DNA of 64,000 nucleotides, taken from positions 3,968,001 to 4,032,000 of the forward strand of contig OZ316892.1 in the NCBI GenBank assembly GCA_973895155.1, read 5' to 3'. Below are positions 33,300 to 47,239 of the stretch, piece after piece. The translations under genes were made by a program, and so were the position numbers. This DNA comes from Marsupella aquatica (lineage: Eukaryota > Marchantiophyta). Below the pieces are notes generated by a model. The model was not told where the DNA came from. It did not search any database and saw nothing but the letters and a program-made list of their open reading frames with translations. Each line of letters begins with the position of its first letter. Within the stretch, counting starts at the first letter, position 1.

Positions 33300-36200
33300 A
33301 TGGACAAGTCTCTTAAAGCCTGTTGCACGGTGGGGTCTGTGGAGGATAAGGAACCGAAGTATCTGCTGCACGGTGTTCTAGAGATAACTATCGATGAGTT
33401 GAAACTCGAGAAGCTGTCTAGCAGCGTGTGGGCGGTACGTTTCCTTCCAAAATTTTCCTCCAGGCCAATCTGCCCTGCATGTCAATTACTCATCTTGAAA
33501 AACTGGTCACCCTCAGCCAAAATAATGGATTTATTACCTCTGGTTGGGGAATATGGTGTCAGAGGATGTGGACTCCCTAGTCATGATGAGGTTTATCGTT
33601 TTGGGGACGCAGGAAATTAACGACCACAGGGGAGGATGCCATGTGACTGTACAACTTCCACCAGTCAAAATAGGCAAGACAACAGCCCAGCGAAGTCACA
33701 AGGGAAGGGTGATCTGGCAGGAAACCCTTCGAGTCTACTGTGCGAATAATGTCGCTCACGTAGTCTTTTCTATGAATGGTCATGGATATAAAGGGACTGC
33801 ACGAGTTTTGGCCTCTGAGATCTTCGAGAAGAGACATTTAGATGGCTGGTTTAGTGTGGATGGCAACTTTAAAAGTCACGGGAAGGTCCACATTGTACTT
33901 AAGTTCCTGCCTGCCAGTGAGGATCCTCTGTGGGGTGCGGGAGTTGGTGATGCGTCGTCTTTTCAAGGTGTACCGAATACCTTCTTCCCAATGCACAAGG
34001 GATGCAGGGTGACTCCGTACCAAAATTCGCACGTAGAGGACGATTTTTTGCCCCCAGTTGCTTTAGCTGGAGGGAAGCCATATAAACCCGGCAAGTATTG
34101 GCAAGAGCTCCACGAGCATATTCGCCAAGCCAAAAAAATAGTGTATATTGCAGGTGCAACTCACGAGGAACTTCTGCTACCACTTTGGTGAATCTAGCTG
34201 CATATGCATGTTTATATCAGGCACCATGGAATAGACCATAAATTCTATTTCAAGTGCTACTTTAATTGGCGGACCAAAACGTAGAAGGAATGATGAATTA
34301 CTTGGAGTCCATTATCATAGATACTGCTTTGGTGGGACACGGGAAAAGGTAGATTTGGGGCGATTGGTAGCCTCCTGTTTGAGAATTGTACCTCGGCTTC
34401 ATGATTACAGTGATAAAGTCCCAAGATCTTCTTTTCACAGGCCGAAAAAGAACAAAATAAAGGCATGAAAAAGAATTGACATAAAAATTATCGTTGGAGT
34501 GATTTTCTGTGGACAATTTCTGCAACATTTGCTCACAAAAAATACAATGGGGTTCATCTGTGATCAGTCTTATTCTCATTTGATTTGAATGGTGCCTTTC
34601 TTGCACGGTTGTCGGTAACATGTTCGATTAAATAAATGTTAATCCTTTACAACTGGCAAACGAGGTGATGACTAATCCGAGAAAACATGCCTTTTTACAT
34701 TACCTGCAGGATGGTCTATGTTTGCGGAGATAGCCCTCGTCAGGGGGCCTGGAGGGGAGTGGCTAGGAGAGTCTCTACAAACTCTGCTCATTAGGAAAGC
34801 AGAAGAGGGAGTGTCAGTTCTGATTATGATATGGGATGACAAGACCGACAACCTCGATGGGCTGATATCCAAGCAAGGCATGATGCACACTCATGATGAA
34901 GACACCCACAAATCATTCATGGATTCAAAGGTGAAGGTGTTCCGGTGTCCCAGAGACCCAAAGCATGGCGCTTTCCACTTAGTAGATGGCTTCGTATTTA
35001 CCCACCATCAAAAGGCAGTGGTGCTAGATGCTCCTGAGCTGAATCCCAGTAGCAGCAGGCGACGTCTGATTGCGTTTGTGGGTGGCATTGATCTGTGCGG
35101 TGGGAGATATGACACTCCTACACACTCTCTCTTCCGCACCTTGGACACTGTGCACAGCCGGGACTTCCATCAAGAGGTCCTTCCCGGTACTCCTCTTGAA
35201 CCAATAAGTACATCTGTCTGTGATGGTCCCACTTCTATTACTTTCAGTAGAACCTCTGTAGTATTGTGGATGATTTCCTTTCATGCTTGTACGTTCTGAT
35301 GATGGCTACAGAGCAATCTCCTCCCCTCCTTTTACTAGCTGGAGCCAGTAGGATCTGAAAACCAATTTCCATTTACTGTCTCCCCGACTATCATTTAAAT
35401 CAAGACTATTAGAAAACGAATATCTGAATGCGTGCTCAAGTTGAGTTCTTGTCCTTCCTATGGGATTGTGGACTTTGGTTCAACTCTTTTGTTGATAAGT
35501 ACCTTTTTTTCCGTGCCGCGTTGAGGATCTGTGGACTTTAATTTAAATTTCTTCGTGAGTGCATTCATTCGTTCGTTTTCTGGAAGCCTTTGAAGCCGTC
35601 AGGTATATATTATTATGCAAGCTTCGCAACAGAAGAGAGTCTCTATATCTTTTGCATTAACCGTGCCTTTTATATATAAAGAACGGGGATGGTGATGAAA
35701 TCGTCCAACTATATGCATTCTCAGGTGCCAAACTTCAGAATGGTGGGCCGCGGCAGCCATGGCATGACATTCATAGTAAGCTAGAAGGTGCAGTGGCGTG
35801 GGATGTTTACACCAACTTTGTACAGCGATGGAGTCACCAAAGTGGAGCGGAGAATGCAAAACTGCTCGTTAGCGTCGATGATGAGACAGTTTTCTGCCCT
35901 CCTTCTCCTGTTGACAGTGAGCAAGACCTTTCAACATGGAATGCCCAAATCTTTCGATCAATAGACTCGACCTCACTGCAATTTCCTACTGATTCTGAGA
36001 ACGTTTTCAAGAAAGGATTTATCAGGAAGCACAGTCATGTTGTAGAACGGAGTATTCAGGTAAGTCTTACCTTGCGCTTGACTTATTGCTCAGTTCTTAT
36101 TGTTCGTTCTTAGTCGAACACGGTAAGATCGTATCATGATGCGTATTGTTTGCTTATTGTTTTTTTATGATTTACATTTTTTATATGGTTTTTCTCTTGA

Positions 36201-37846
36201 CATCCCGAACTGTGATTGCCCCCAGGATGCTTACATCTGTGCAATTCGACGCGCTAAGCGATTTATTTTTATCGAGAATCAGTACTTCATGGGGAGCTCC
36301 TTTGCGTGGAGAGATGACCCTGCATGGGAGAGCTACATAGCAAACTTAATCCCAGTCGAAATTGCGCTCAAGATTTCTAGCAAAATTCGGGCAGGTGGGA
36401 AGCTTTGTCCACGTTGTCTGAGAACATCCTCTACTTCGAATTTGGTAGTAAAATCAGTCAAGTTCATGATATCTTGTATTTTGCTTAGTTGTCTCTATGA
36501 ACAATCATAGTTCGTATAAGACTTGAGATTGGACTCTGTATTTTGTAGTGTTTCCAGCATAAAGGACACGTTTGTATACCACCTTTGAACATGTGAAGGT
36601 GCTCATCATAGATATCAGTTGGTTGGAGTTTTCTGCTAAGTACTCGTGTGTCTTCGATAGCGTCAAGTGAAGAGACGGCGCAATATTTAGTTGAGCTGAA
36701 TCGGGCGCGAATACATCGTACGCAAAGGAAGACAATCGCCATCAACTGGCCAAAACGTCTTGTATCTGTAGACACCTTAGCGAACCCAATTCGTTCAGGT
36801 CTTTTGGCTGGGAATACTGTTTGGGTTTCTACATATAGTGCAGTGGATGCCCCTGTAAAATTTGATGAGCCAACCGAAACTTGATAAATTGATTTTTTGT
36901 TACAGGAGAACGCTTCTCTGCTTACGTCATCATACCTATGGCACCAAATGGACCAGTTGGTAGTACATCAGTCCAGGATCTTCTTCACCATCAGAGGAAA
37001 ACAATGGAAATGATGTACAGCATTATCCGAGAAGCTTTGGAAGATCAAGGTCGATTTGGAGAGCATCCTACAGATTTTCTGCGCTTCTTCTGCTTGGGTA
37101 ACAGAGAAGCCAAGACGAAGTCTGAGTACAAGCCACCCGAAGGTCCTCCAAAAGATTCCTACTATGCAAGAGCCCAGGAGAATCGTCGCTTCCCAATATA
37201 TGTACATGCCAAGTTGATCATTGGTGAGTTCGATCGAGATCACAAGCTCTGGGAATAATTTACATTTCAAAATGCCTGCTAACCTCTTACTTGTGGACAA
37301 TGCATCCCCTTCTTATCAATCTTCACTATGTAGTCGTTTTATTTTCTAAAGTGCCAGGAAAGGCTGTATATGACGTTGGCCTGATATTTGTTTGCAGTGG
37401 ACGATGAGTATCTCATAATTGGATCAGCCAACATAAATCAACGAGCCATGGATGGAGCTCGTGATACAGAGATGGCGGTGGGTGCCTTCCAGCCTTTCTT
37501 CACTATCTATAATGCTCTGGACAAGGACACACCTTGCGGTGAGGTCTATGCCTTTCGTATGTCACTATGGTACGAGCACCTCGGACTTTTGGACCCAGTG
37601 TTTGAAAAGCCCTGGGAATTGGAGTGCATGAAGAAAGTGCAGGAGCTGGCTGCTGAGAACTGGGTTGATTACATTAAACCAGGACCTCCTACTGACCTCA
37701 AGAGACATCTCCTTGCTTACCCAGTGAAAGTGGCTAGAGATGGGCGAAAGATTTATACAGAGCCTGGGGATGAACACTACCCTGACACAGAAGCCCCCAT
37801 TTTGGGTACTGAAAGCCCGCGTCTTCCTGCGATGTTGACAGCTTGA
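33300..37846 (+). CDS. Phospholipase D, C2-type (alpha/delta-like)
   Basis: Seven exons: 33300-33434, 33613-34153, 34710-35207, 35725-36059, 36226-36394, 36906-37223 and 37398-37846. All junctions keep frame (phases 0,1,1,0,1,1), giving 814 aa, the normal size for plant PLD. It hydrolyses membrane phospholipids to phosphatidic acid. A Ca2+-binding C2 domain comes first (about residues 8-170, with [15 protein letters not shown] and GWFSVDG). The first HKD motif is HQKAVVLD (H325, K327, D332) and the second HAKLIIVD (H660, K662, D667), followed by the invariant [17 protein letters not shown]. Between them lies the plant phrase [16 protein letters not shown]. The C-terminus ([20 protein letters not shown]) is also typical. 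The first motif has Ala where many plant PLDs have Thr, a mild change. Alpha versus delta class cannot be settled by eye. Confidence 0.93.
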
Positions 37847-39437
37847 TTAGTTGTTTTCTGCATTCAAGTTTGTCTGGGCTTGTTTCTGAGAGCCCTGACG
37901 TCGGCATCCAACCACTAGCTAGGCTATTCCGATGACAGAAACCACTTTCTAAGTTGTCACAAATCTGGCGCCTCATCTTCGACAGCATGAAGATCGTTCT
38001 ACTTCGCACTTGTACATTGAAATGTGGTGGGTAAACTCAATGAGATCACAGCTATCTCCTCGAGTGTGCATGTTTTTGAAAGGCAGAGGATAACGAGTAG
38101 ACATCCTGCTCATGATTTCGAAAGGTGATCCACAGCTAGAAAGATAAGGAGCCCAAGTCCGAATTCATGATCGCAGGATGGTTCTGCCCTGGGGAGAAAA
38201 GATCTACCCATCTCAGATTGCCATTCATCTAGGAATTTCTTCCAGAGCCTTGGCGTGCAGTGATTCATATTCATTCTAGTACTGTCACACTACTGTGAGA
38301 TATACTCCGTGGGAGGTTACAGGTTGGAGCTCAACCGATTACTCATTATCCCTTGAGCAGCTGTGGAAAAAGACGTGTAACCAGGAGTTTTGTCCGCAAG
38401 ATTAATCTCAAACGGGCAATTTAAATGAACTCGCGTTTCCAGTGACCTTTGATGTATGGGTATGCCAGCATTCTAATGTCGTTTTCATAGAGATATGTTA
38501 AGTGTCAATTAAGACTCGTGAAGGTGCAAACACATCCTTTGGACCACTTAACTAGGGCATTCCCTCTAAAGAGAATCTGTCCAGTATGATAACAAGTTTA
38601 GTAAATGAAAGACCTCTCGAAAAACAAAATTCCATTGTTGGTAAATGTTAAGAGAGCCTCACGTTTAGTCGATCCCAACGTGGTGATCATGGACGCCTGC
38701 ATTTCTGAATTTTGATCTAGGTAAGAGACTTTAATCTGCTAGACGCCAGGTAAAGAGACTTGAATTTGCTAAACGCTAGTTAAGAGAAAACAGAATTGAA
38801 AGGAAGCGTGATTTTCTTTGAAAGGCAACCAAGACACGTTCACAGCAATGTATCGCAGTGTAGACCACGACAGGAACATTGCTCAATGTTTTAATTACGC
38901 ATTTCACTCACTGCCCGTTTGTGGCAGCGTGCTAGAGAGTACATCCCCGAATCTGTACATCTTCGTAGAGTTGTCAGGGATACAATACTACACCTGCCTG
39001 ATTCATTCATCCTGATCGTGATGGTTCCAAACCCTCCGACCGTTCATGAGGCTGCCTACTTCCATAACTAGAGTTCAGTTTCCTCGCTCCTAAGATTTGT
39101 GGGGTTTTCATTGTACCTGAATCTCAGTAAACTTACGACACGTGCAGTGTCAACTGGACCTCGGTCAAGTAGGAGCATCAGCACAAGTGATTACCGTGCC
39201 ATAATACGCAATCCATATCATTCGCATCTGCCTCAACTCTTCTACACTTAATCTGCATGACTTGTCGAAAGCGAGAGGGCAAACCCACCTTAACTAAGTA
39301 TTCGTACCACCTCCAAGAAACTTCCCGTTCCCAACGTCCCAACCCAAGTGGGATGATAGATCTCAACGGTCGGTAACTACATGCACGTGTCTCGCCTTCA
39401 GCGACTTTTACTCATTTAAATCAACGAGTTGTTGTAC
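37847..39437. other. Convergent spacer between phospholipase D and capping protein genes
   Basis: Should contain both 3' UTRs. 'tagacgccaggtaaagagac' and a near copy 'taaacgctagttaagaga' occur at 38740-38790. No gene recognised. Confidence 0.5.
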
Positions 39438-42400
39438 CTATTGTAGCCTGCCGGCACTCATTTGCCTGGCCGCCTCTCTGGATAGGCTTAACTGCAACGC
39501 TTTGTCCCACGAAAATTGTGTGCGAGTGACTGGGAGTTTCCTTCGGAGCTCCTGCAAATATACAAACGAATCTTGTAAATCTAGCTGACACACGAATTGC
39601 ATTACACACCAGTACGATTAAAAGATGCATTCGTAAGCAGGCGTAAGATGACCAAACAATTTAGAACAGTGGCCTCTAAAGAAGATTTATTTATTCCAGA
39701 AACCTAAGGTCTTCGGAAGTTTAAATGCCCACACCATAATTACTCTTCAAACAAAAATAGTGAAAACACCGGTGTTTCTCAGCTCATTTATTTGACTTTG
39801 TCTCCTGGACGGACAAGTAGCAGTTAAAGTACCTTAAATGTTACGTCTGAAAGATTTGCGTACTTTTCCTGTCAGAAAGAAATACACGAATTAGAATACA
39901 CGATTCTTAGGACTCTTCCCTGACCGGCCCAATATGACCCATCACGATGATTCCAAATTCAGGCTGCTGTTTAGGAAAAATCATTCCATTAAGTAAAAAG
40001 CTGGGTCCGATGCCACTGCGTCAAACAAGCAAACAAGCTAACATAAGCCATGCAATACTACAAAATGCATCAGATCTTGTTTATGGTTCCCTAGCGAAAA
40101 CGCATGTCATCACATCGATGAAAATATAGGACGCATGTCGACGCACATCTAGTGACCCTAGGTATTCAGATTCTTGATGTCGAATTGCTGCGACAATTGA
40201 AACCGCAGTTTCCTTCGGATCCTGCAAATCAGACAGGTAGGACTCCGTTAGTTTACTCTGCTCTTCCACACCACATGTGCATGGTTCAATTGAAGTTTTA
40301 AAATGATGAACAGCACGTACCTGAAGAGCAGTTGAGTCCGTGCACTCATATTCAGTATTGAGTTGAACATTGCCTTCCTCAAAGTAGTGCGCATCGACCT
40401 ACAGTGGGCCCAAGAAAAATTTCAACACCTAAATGCCACGTCTGTTCAGATAAAACAAGCGAACCTGCAGCTTCGTTGAATGACGAGAACAGTATTGAAC
40501 GGAGAGCACCTAATAGTAAGGCGCCTTCATTGTTAAAGTTGTCTGTTCCATCCCTTGGGTGTCTATAGTTGAATTGATCATCAGGGTGGCCAATCGAGAG
40601 GCCAACTCATTCAGGATTTCAAATCTAAACATTTCCAACAACTTAACCGACCGTAATATCCAAGTAGATGCCTCAGTATAGGTATGCCATTATTGCAGGA
40701 CTCACATTGATTTTTCCTCTCATGTCAACTGACTCCTTGCGTTGACTAAATTCTATTTTCCAAACAGATCTCCAGCGCCCACCTCTGCAATAAAGATATG
40801 AGAAACATATGAGAAGGGATGGCCATACACAAAGAATGAGTCTACTTGATATAATCCAAACCAGTAACTGCAGTTCACACGAATCGAGATCAAAACGACA
40901 CCAGAGAGTGACAAACTAGGCCAGCAAAAGTAGGTAGAACCCACAACTGCAAATTAACCTACTCCTACAGGCTCACAGGCAAGAACACATTGGTATATGC
41001 TGGGAGTACTGCTGACGAGGAAAGCGCAAACATGAACCAGGTGGTTTATCTGGTCCAAAGAAGATGATATTGCCGCAAACCTATAATTCTTGGGACTGTA
41101 GCTGGAAGTTGAGATAACCACTGTCAGCTCGAATTCCCCACCACGCTCTTTGGAATCTTTCCCACGAGTGCAATAGACTGAACAACTGCCTCTCGGGTAA
41201 GCATCTTCAACATATCTGAGAAGCTCGACATCCACGGAAGATCTGAAGCAAGAAAGAAATTAACACTCAATGTCAAGATGGGCAAGAAATATGACCAGTG
41301 GAACTCATTATGAAAACTATGGCAGCCGATAGACATCACTGTTCACAATGCCCATCATATGAGCTACATATTGTTCAGCTCTCCTGCACCTTCAAAGCAG
41401 CAGCATACATTTGCTCAGACAGAGTGATGCTAGTGCTGTGGTTTTATTGTCCTCACCGATATTCTTCCACGAAAGCTGACGGCAACTCCCCATCTGACGC
41501 AGCTCGCACCGATTTGCAAACCTGCGAGAGTCAGCAAAATGCTATGTCACAATCGTATCGTTGCTCTCAACAGAAGATTCCTGGGGAAGTCAAATGAGCA
41601 TATGTACCTGAGAGCGAAAGTTTCCAGAAATTCCACGACATGTACTCAGAGGGACGAGGAAAGAACTTAGCCAACCTGTTTCACATGGTCCACAGTTGCG
41701 ACTTGAGCTGTCCTTGGGTCCAAATAGCAACTTCCATCCAGTTCGGCAAAGCGGCTCACAATTACCTGCCACCACATTGCAGGAGCACAGCTGCCTGCCA
41801 ATCAGGAAATTCGAATCTCAGAAGGCCACCCCTACTGTAACATGCACCGTGGACTTAGAAGGGCTGCCTGGATCTTTCCATTTAGCTTTCATGGCCCTTT
41901 TCAGAGCAGATCGATCCACATAGTATATTTCACCTAGAACTAAAACTCATCGCTTTCCGTTGATAGAACGAACGCAATTGAGCGTTCGTTGTCTAAATTG
42001 ACGCCTCCCCAGCACCTCCCCCCTCTCCCCAACCAGAAACAGCAGCTCAGCCTTGAAGCCATTTTTGCACGAAGGATAAAATGTCGAGGCATATCCCAAA
42101 TTCGTCCTAGTCGTAAGATTTCTTTCCAAATTCGCGGAGGAATGATGAGATTTGATTCCCCGTTCATGCAGGAATCATTCAATGCATGAATAGATGACAA
42201 CTAGCGAGACAAGACGCAGGAGCTCAACCAAAATTCAGAAGAAGGAGTCCAAGCTGCACGTTACAGTGTTTCAAACGGGAGACAATCGAGGCCAGCAGGT
42301 ACACACCTGACCAGTGCCGTTAGGCATTTCCAGAGAAATCATCTGCTCGACATTATATTGGGGAAATGCCTCCCCACAAGCCTGGTCGAAGAGGACCGAA

Positions 42401-43780
42401 TCGGACAGCACCTTCTGAACATCTGAGATAAGAATGAGCAGCACAATTACTTTAACATTGCAACTACGCATAATGAAAATCGAGGTTCCTCCAGTAATAT
42501 TAGCATGCCAATTAGAAAGGGAAGAATCCTCAAGGTTTTGAGATTAATCCTGACAGTGGAACAAGATTGACTGGCCACCCGAGAGGCACCCTCGGACCAA
42601 AATGAATTTAAACCGTTGAAGGAGCATTCACTGAACGGAAACAACAGTAAGACATGTAAATTCACTAATGAGAGGCCCCGAGACAGAGGACCACTACCAA
42701 AACGACACAATCCACTTGGAATTGTACTCTGCTGTAATCACTAAAGTCATCAGCGGTACAAGAGACCGTCATCATTACGGATACGAATATCGGTTGATTC
42801 TGTCCAAGATTCACCCCACTCCAATTTGGGCATCAATCGGCTGCTCGAGTTGGCTAGTCGTGGTTCCCATTACATCATGTAAGGGGTATGGGACCTGTCT
42901 TAAACAAGCTAGGTAATTTTCAAAAGCCAGGTCTGCGAGTCCACGCCAGAAAAGCATCTTCGGTGATTACATCGAAAGGCTCGCAGTGACGAGGACGCTT
43001 CAGTACTAAAGTCGATCATTTGAAGCGGGGAATGTGGAGACTGAAAACACCATCCTATCCAGGGAAATTGAGACCTGATTGAAATGTCATCTTCAGGAAA
43101 GGTGAAATCACGGCCTCGGCCGTTACAATGCATCAATGGAATTCCCTACCCGGCAGAAGCGTACCACCGTACTTCAGTCACTTGACCAATTGGTGACTCG
43201 GTAGGCCAAAACTACGAGACAACGAAGGAAAGGAACTATAATTGTCGCCAATGCAGAATCAAGAACCGGGCCAGACGAATATCTGCTCACATTTGAAAAT
43301 GGTCACCGTCCTCTCCAGTCACCGTCATTGTCATGGCAAGGCGTCCCATCCGATCGGGCTTCGTGATCTTACATTGTGCTCCAGGTTGAAGGACTGCAAT
43401 TGTTGTCATTGCTGACCTGATATCTACTTCTCTGTGTCTCCCTTTGATATTGAGATTGGAGCTAATTTTGACAATGGTCAAGTAAAAGTGGACGAGGCCG
43501 AGGCCGAGGCCGACGTTGCGACGGTAGGCATGTAGACAGCAGCCAGGCTCATTGGGCTGTCTGGAAATGATGGAGAACCTCCAGTGGGATGATCAGAATG
43601 GTGAGAGATGGACACACAAGTGAACTTGTTTAGATATAAAGCGCATATCCTACCTTTAGCGACCTGTTGAATTTCTTCGGAAGGCGCACTTAGGAGAAAC
43701 CAGGTGGCTAGAGACACCTTCTGGTCCGCGTCCAGCTCCACTGCATCTTCTTCCTCTCCGTCAAGAAAACTCTCCGCCAT
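39438..43780 (-). CDS. CPA: F-actin-capping protein subunit alpha
   Basis: Ten exons on the minus strand: 43780-43654, 42422-42307, 41765-41676, 41521-41457, 41242-41081, 40784-40706, 40398-40321, 40221-40147, 39868-39833 and 39551-39438. All join in frame to give 313 aa (Arabidopsis CPA is about 308). With the beta subunit it forms the heterodimer that blocks barbed ends of actin filaments. Family wording is clear throughout: WFLLSAPSEEIQQVAKDV at the N-terminus, YLDPRTAQVATVDHVKQ, ELPSAFVEEYR, GGRWRSVWKIEF, AHYFEEGNVQL, AIRHQESEYLGSLD, and the C-terminal LRRKLPVTRTQFSW before the actin-binding tail. ATG 43780 starts in the expected acidic N-terminus. The exon 5 end is certain to within one base. 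Intron 2 is the long internal one and contains an unexplained open stretch. Confidence 0.93.
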
Positions 43781-44760
43781 TCGACTATCCTCCTCCTCCT
43801 CCTGGACCTTCTCCTCTACTACTGTCCTCGTGCCGGTAATGATGGTGGTGGAAACGTTGATGAGCCTAGAGTATCGCCGGCCCGGAGGTATAATATTATG
43901 TAAAAGGGAAAACTTGGACGTCGCACGGGAACAACGCGAGACACTGTCACAGAATCAAGACCTGCTCAAGAAGAGCAGCAAACGAGCAGAGACACGGCCA
44001 ATTTCAGAACTGCAACCACCACCGAAGACAGAGCCCCCAATTCAAGCTCCCATTCACAACTCCCGCCTCGTCTCGTCTCTCTTTGCCTTTTCTCCACGCT
44101 CCGCGGAAATGCCCGCCGTCCTGTAGAATGAGATTGGCGCCGCACCTGATAAATCCGCAACTCCCGTTCCTCTCCTCTCCTCTCCTCTCCTCGCTTTCAA
44201 TGCCGTCGCCCGAATCGAAAGCACTTGATCAGACAATGCGTCCGGTCGGTCAACAACACGATTACCCAACGCCTCCTCCGCCTTTCCCTCTCTTGTTTCA
44301 ATGCCAACGGCGAAATCGAAAACAGACTCGATCCCAGGACGACTCGACTCCTTCCCACTCGAGCGGCAGGGGACGGCTGGATGCCGCCGACACCAGAAGC
44401 CGATTCTATATTTTACTGCTCCTCCTCTCTTTTGCTGCTGCAGAGCTTTTGCCCTCTCGATGCGAACTAGACGACCGACGTGACGACCATCGGAGGAGGC
44501 AGAGGAGGTGAGGCCCAGAGACAGGAACAGAGAGGGACACAGAGTGAGGAACAGAGAGGGGCCTCGAGAGAGGGTGGGGACTGGAGGGTTCTGTCCCCGA
44601 CGAGGACTAGGGACTAGAGGACGAGGAATACAACTGTACCGGCGAATCCGGCCGGACGGCAGGACTGGGGCTGCCAACGACGGTCCGGTACTCCGGTACT
44701 CGGGTATCGTAGTGCGGGCAAATTCGCTGCCGGCCGTCTGAACGCGGGAAGCCGGGGTGC
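43781..44760 (-). promoter_or_regulatory. Leader and upstream region of the capping protein gene
   Basis: A GC-rich region with pyrimidine/purine simple runs (CTCCT near 43785-43800, CCTCT near 44163-44190). Long open frames on both strands (for example 44054-44677 on minus) have low-complexity composition and no family resemblance. They are read as chance frames in GC-rich leader. Confidence 0.4.
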
Positions 44761-44815
44761 GAAAAAGGTTTTTAAATCCGTTGGGCCTGGAAAAGAATCG
44801 TTTCAGTTTGACAAT

Positions 44816-44896
44816 GTCGTAAAGTCTATAACAAATGTAAAACTGCGCTAATAGGGCGTAAAGTCTATGATAAGTGTAACTACTCTAATAGGGCGT
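44816..44896. repeat. Tandem duplication, about 40-bp unit
   Basis: The unit 'gtaaagtctat(a/g)a(c/t)aa' ... 'ctaatagggc' occurs twice back to back with a few changes. Confidence 0.75.
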
Positions 44897-47235
44897 TTCA
44901 ACGCTGCCAATTTGATGTACCGTACCTTCCTAGTTATGGGTTATGGACCTGTTGTGGTAATTGATTTCTTTGTTTGTCTACTTTTTCGGAAGTGGGCCTG
45001 AGTTTTGTCCAATTTATTACTTACAAGTTTTGGATAAATTGTAAGTTGGACGTTTTGTCTGTAAGAAAGACAAAAAGAAGTGGGCCTCAGTCTTGACTTT
45101 TTAATAGTCCTGAGTTTTAAAAGCAGGAAGAATATGCCTGAATTGGTTTCTTAACAGAGGTTAGGGGGCATCGTCATAAAATTCCAGAAGATCCTAAAAC
45201 CAAGACATGTCTCAATTAATGTTCGCCCATAATTGATATTTGATAGTGTATAATATTGAAGGTCTACAGGAGTGCGGGAGCAGGAGGGCAGGAGTTACCA
45301 GCACGGCAGGAGTTCATGGTTTGTTTGTTTTTTTGTCTAACTACAGTAGTTGATGATAAGTTTTGGGGCCTTTACTCCTGAGTTTGAAAAGCAGGAAGCT
45401 TATGCCAAAATTTATTTCATTAAAAACTGTAACGTCTTGGTTAGAGTTTACTTTTTCACAAAAAAAATTAATGCCAGATCATTAAAATCCATATAACCGA
45501 AGGCCTGTCCCACTGATTGGCACCCATAATTTAATGTTTAGTTATTGGTTGGCAACCAGCATATATAATGTTAGTTATTGGTTGAAAACTTACAACTCAA
45601 GCTTAAGACCACAAATTGTTCCAGCGTAAGAACAAGGGTTCCAGAAAGATTTCTCATGATGGGCCGTTCCTATGTACCAGTCGTTGCTGTCGTTCAAAGG
45701 AGGTTGGTACAACATTTTCCCATGGGATAGAAATAATGACCAACCTAGCAACTGACTTATTCACCAAGGTACCGCCTATTTCTTGACTCTGGCTAGATCA
45801 ACATGAGGAAAGAGAAGTGAATGGGTTTTAACTTTGAAACAACTTGCCAAAATATGAAACACATCCGAATTTTCATTCAGTGGTATGACTACTTGTACAT
45901 TCAAGGGAATTTATCAGAACCCAAAAACATGATAAAAGAGGATAGTTACCTTCTTTTATGGAAAGGAATTATTTCATTTACACTAAATTTTGCATGGCAC
46001 TTGCCTAACCCTGAACCCACCAACCCTTCCCCACACACAGTGCAAAAGGGCAACTTTAGAGTGAAAAAATGGCACTCCACATGTGAGAGATAGGGCACAT
46101 GAACTCAATGCCAACCTTCAATTGGTGGCACACCAATATTCAGTGCTTGTATGTGCCTCAAAAATCTCTTTTGGGGGAGGGGGGCAAGGGTGTCACTTCA
46201 ATGGAAGTGGCAAATCACATGCGACAAGGTATAGGGTCATTTTGAGAAAGACTTACTAAGCTTTTAGTAGTATATATTAGGATTAGCACGACTGTCGCCC
46301 AACGGCCCAAACTGACAGCACAAGCAACCAACGTACCGCATTGGTAAGTAACCCACTTTGATCTCGGACCCCAAAACCATTGTCTTGCCTCAAGCTCAAC
46401 AGTTTTTAGTAAGTAGGACAACGGATAGAGCGTCCCAAGCCCTTGTGGCCTTGTCATAAGTTGAAGCTAAGGTCGGCACCCATTGTTCGTCGGGTTGTTC
46501 GTACGTTGTCAATAACCCCAGGAGCCGCCCGAGCTTCCCCACTTTCTATTTGTCTTCGGGTGACTGCCCTGCCTCTAGGACATGTTCACAGCCCAACTTG
46601 CTAGGTAGCTTGTCCCAAATGCCGAGACCAGTTAGGCCCTAACTCTAGCAACAGTCTCTACGGCTCTAGCTGAACCGGGAGTCCAGGGGTAAATCTCATA
46701 GTATACTTCCACCTCACTGAAAATTCTTAGCTACTTTTACCTTTTTGTCTTGGATAAGCCACTGCCCCACTTAGCCATAGACACCGTTTGTCAGAATCTG
46801 ATGGTACGTTATCTTTAAAAACATGGAGTTCTGTCCGGATATAATCTAGGAAAGTTAGATAAGGGATATTATTGGCACCTTCTCCTTAAACCACCACTAG
46901 CCATGACAAAAACCTGGTTACACCAGGTTTCACCAATTATCCTTTCCTGAATTTGTGGAGAAATTGGAACATGAGAGGGGAAGAGTGAGAGGAAAGTGAA
47001 AAGGGAGAAGGCTTGGATAATTCCCCTTTTATATGGCTAGTGGCGGCGGTTTAACACAAAGTGACATTGGCCACATTGACAATAAAGAAAAATCTTTAAA
47101 ATCGCCTTGACCCTGGTGTGTTAATGAAAATGATGTCATATGGGAAGTTAAAAGGAGCAGTCCATGTCCTTGATTTGATTCTAGATGAAGGCAACAAGTG
47201 CGAGTAGCCCATCTCCTCATCATCTTATGAACAAA
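44897..47235. other. AT-rich spacer
   Basis: No gene recognised. 'gttagttattggttg' is duplicated at 45536-45590, and two copies of 'gttttaaaagcaggaag' / 'gtttgaaaagcaggaag' (45113, 45381) point to decayed repeats. A piece around 46240-46700 looks like old transposon-derived sequence but no domain is readable. Confidence 0.45.
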
Positions 47236-47239
47236 AAAT

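Noticed and set aside
44054-44677. 207-codon minus-strand open frame upstream of capping protein
   Set aside because: Low-complexity GC-rich composition, overlapping open frames on the other strand, no motif; more likely leader or promoter.
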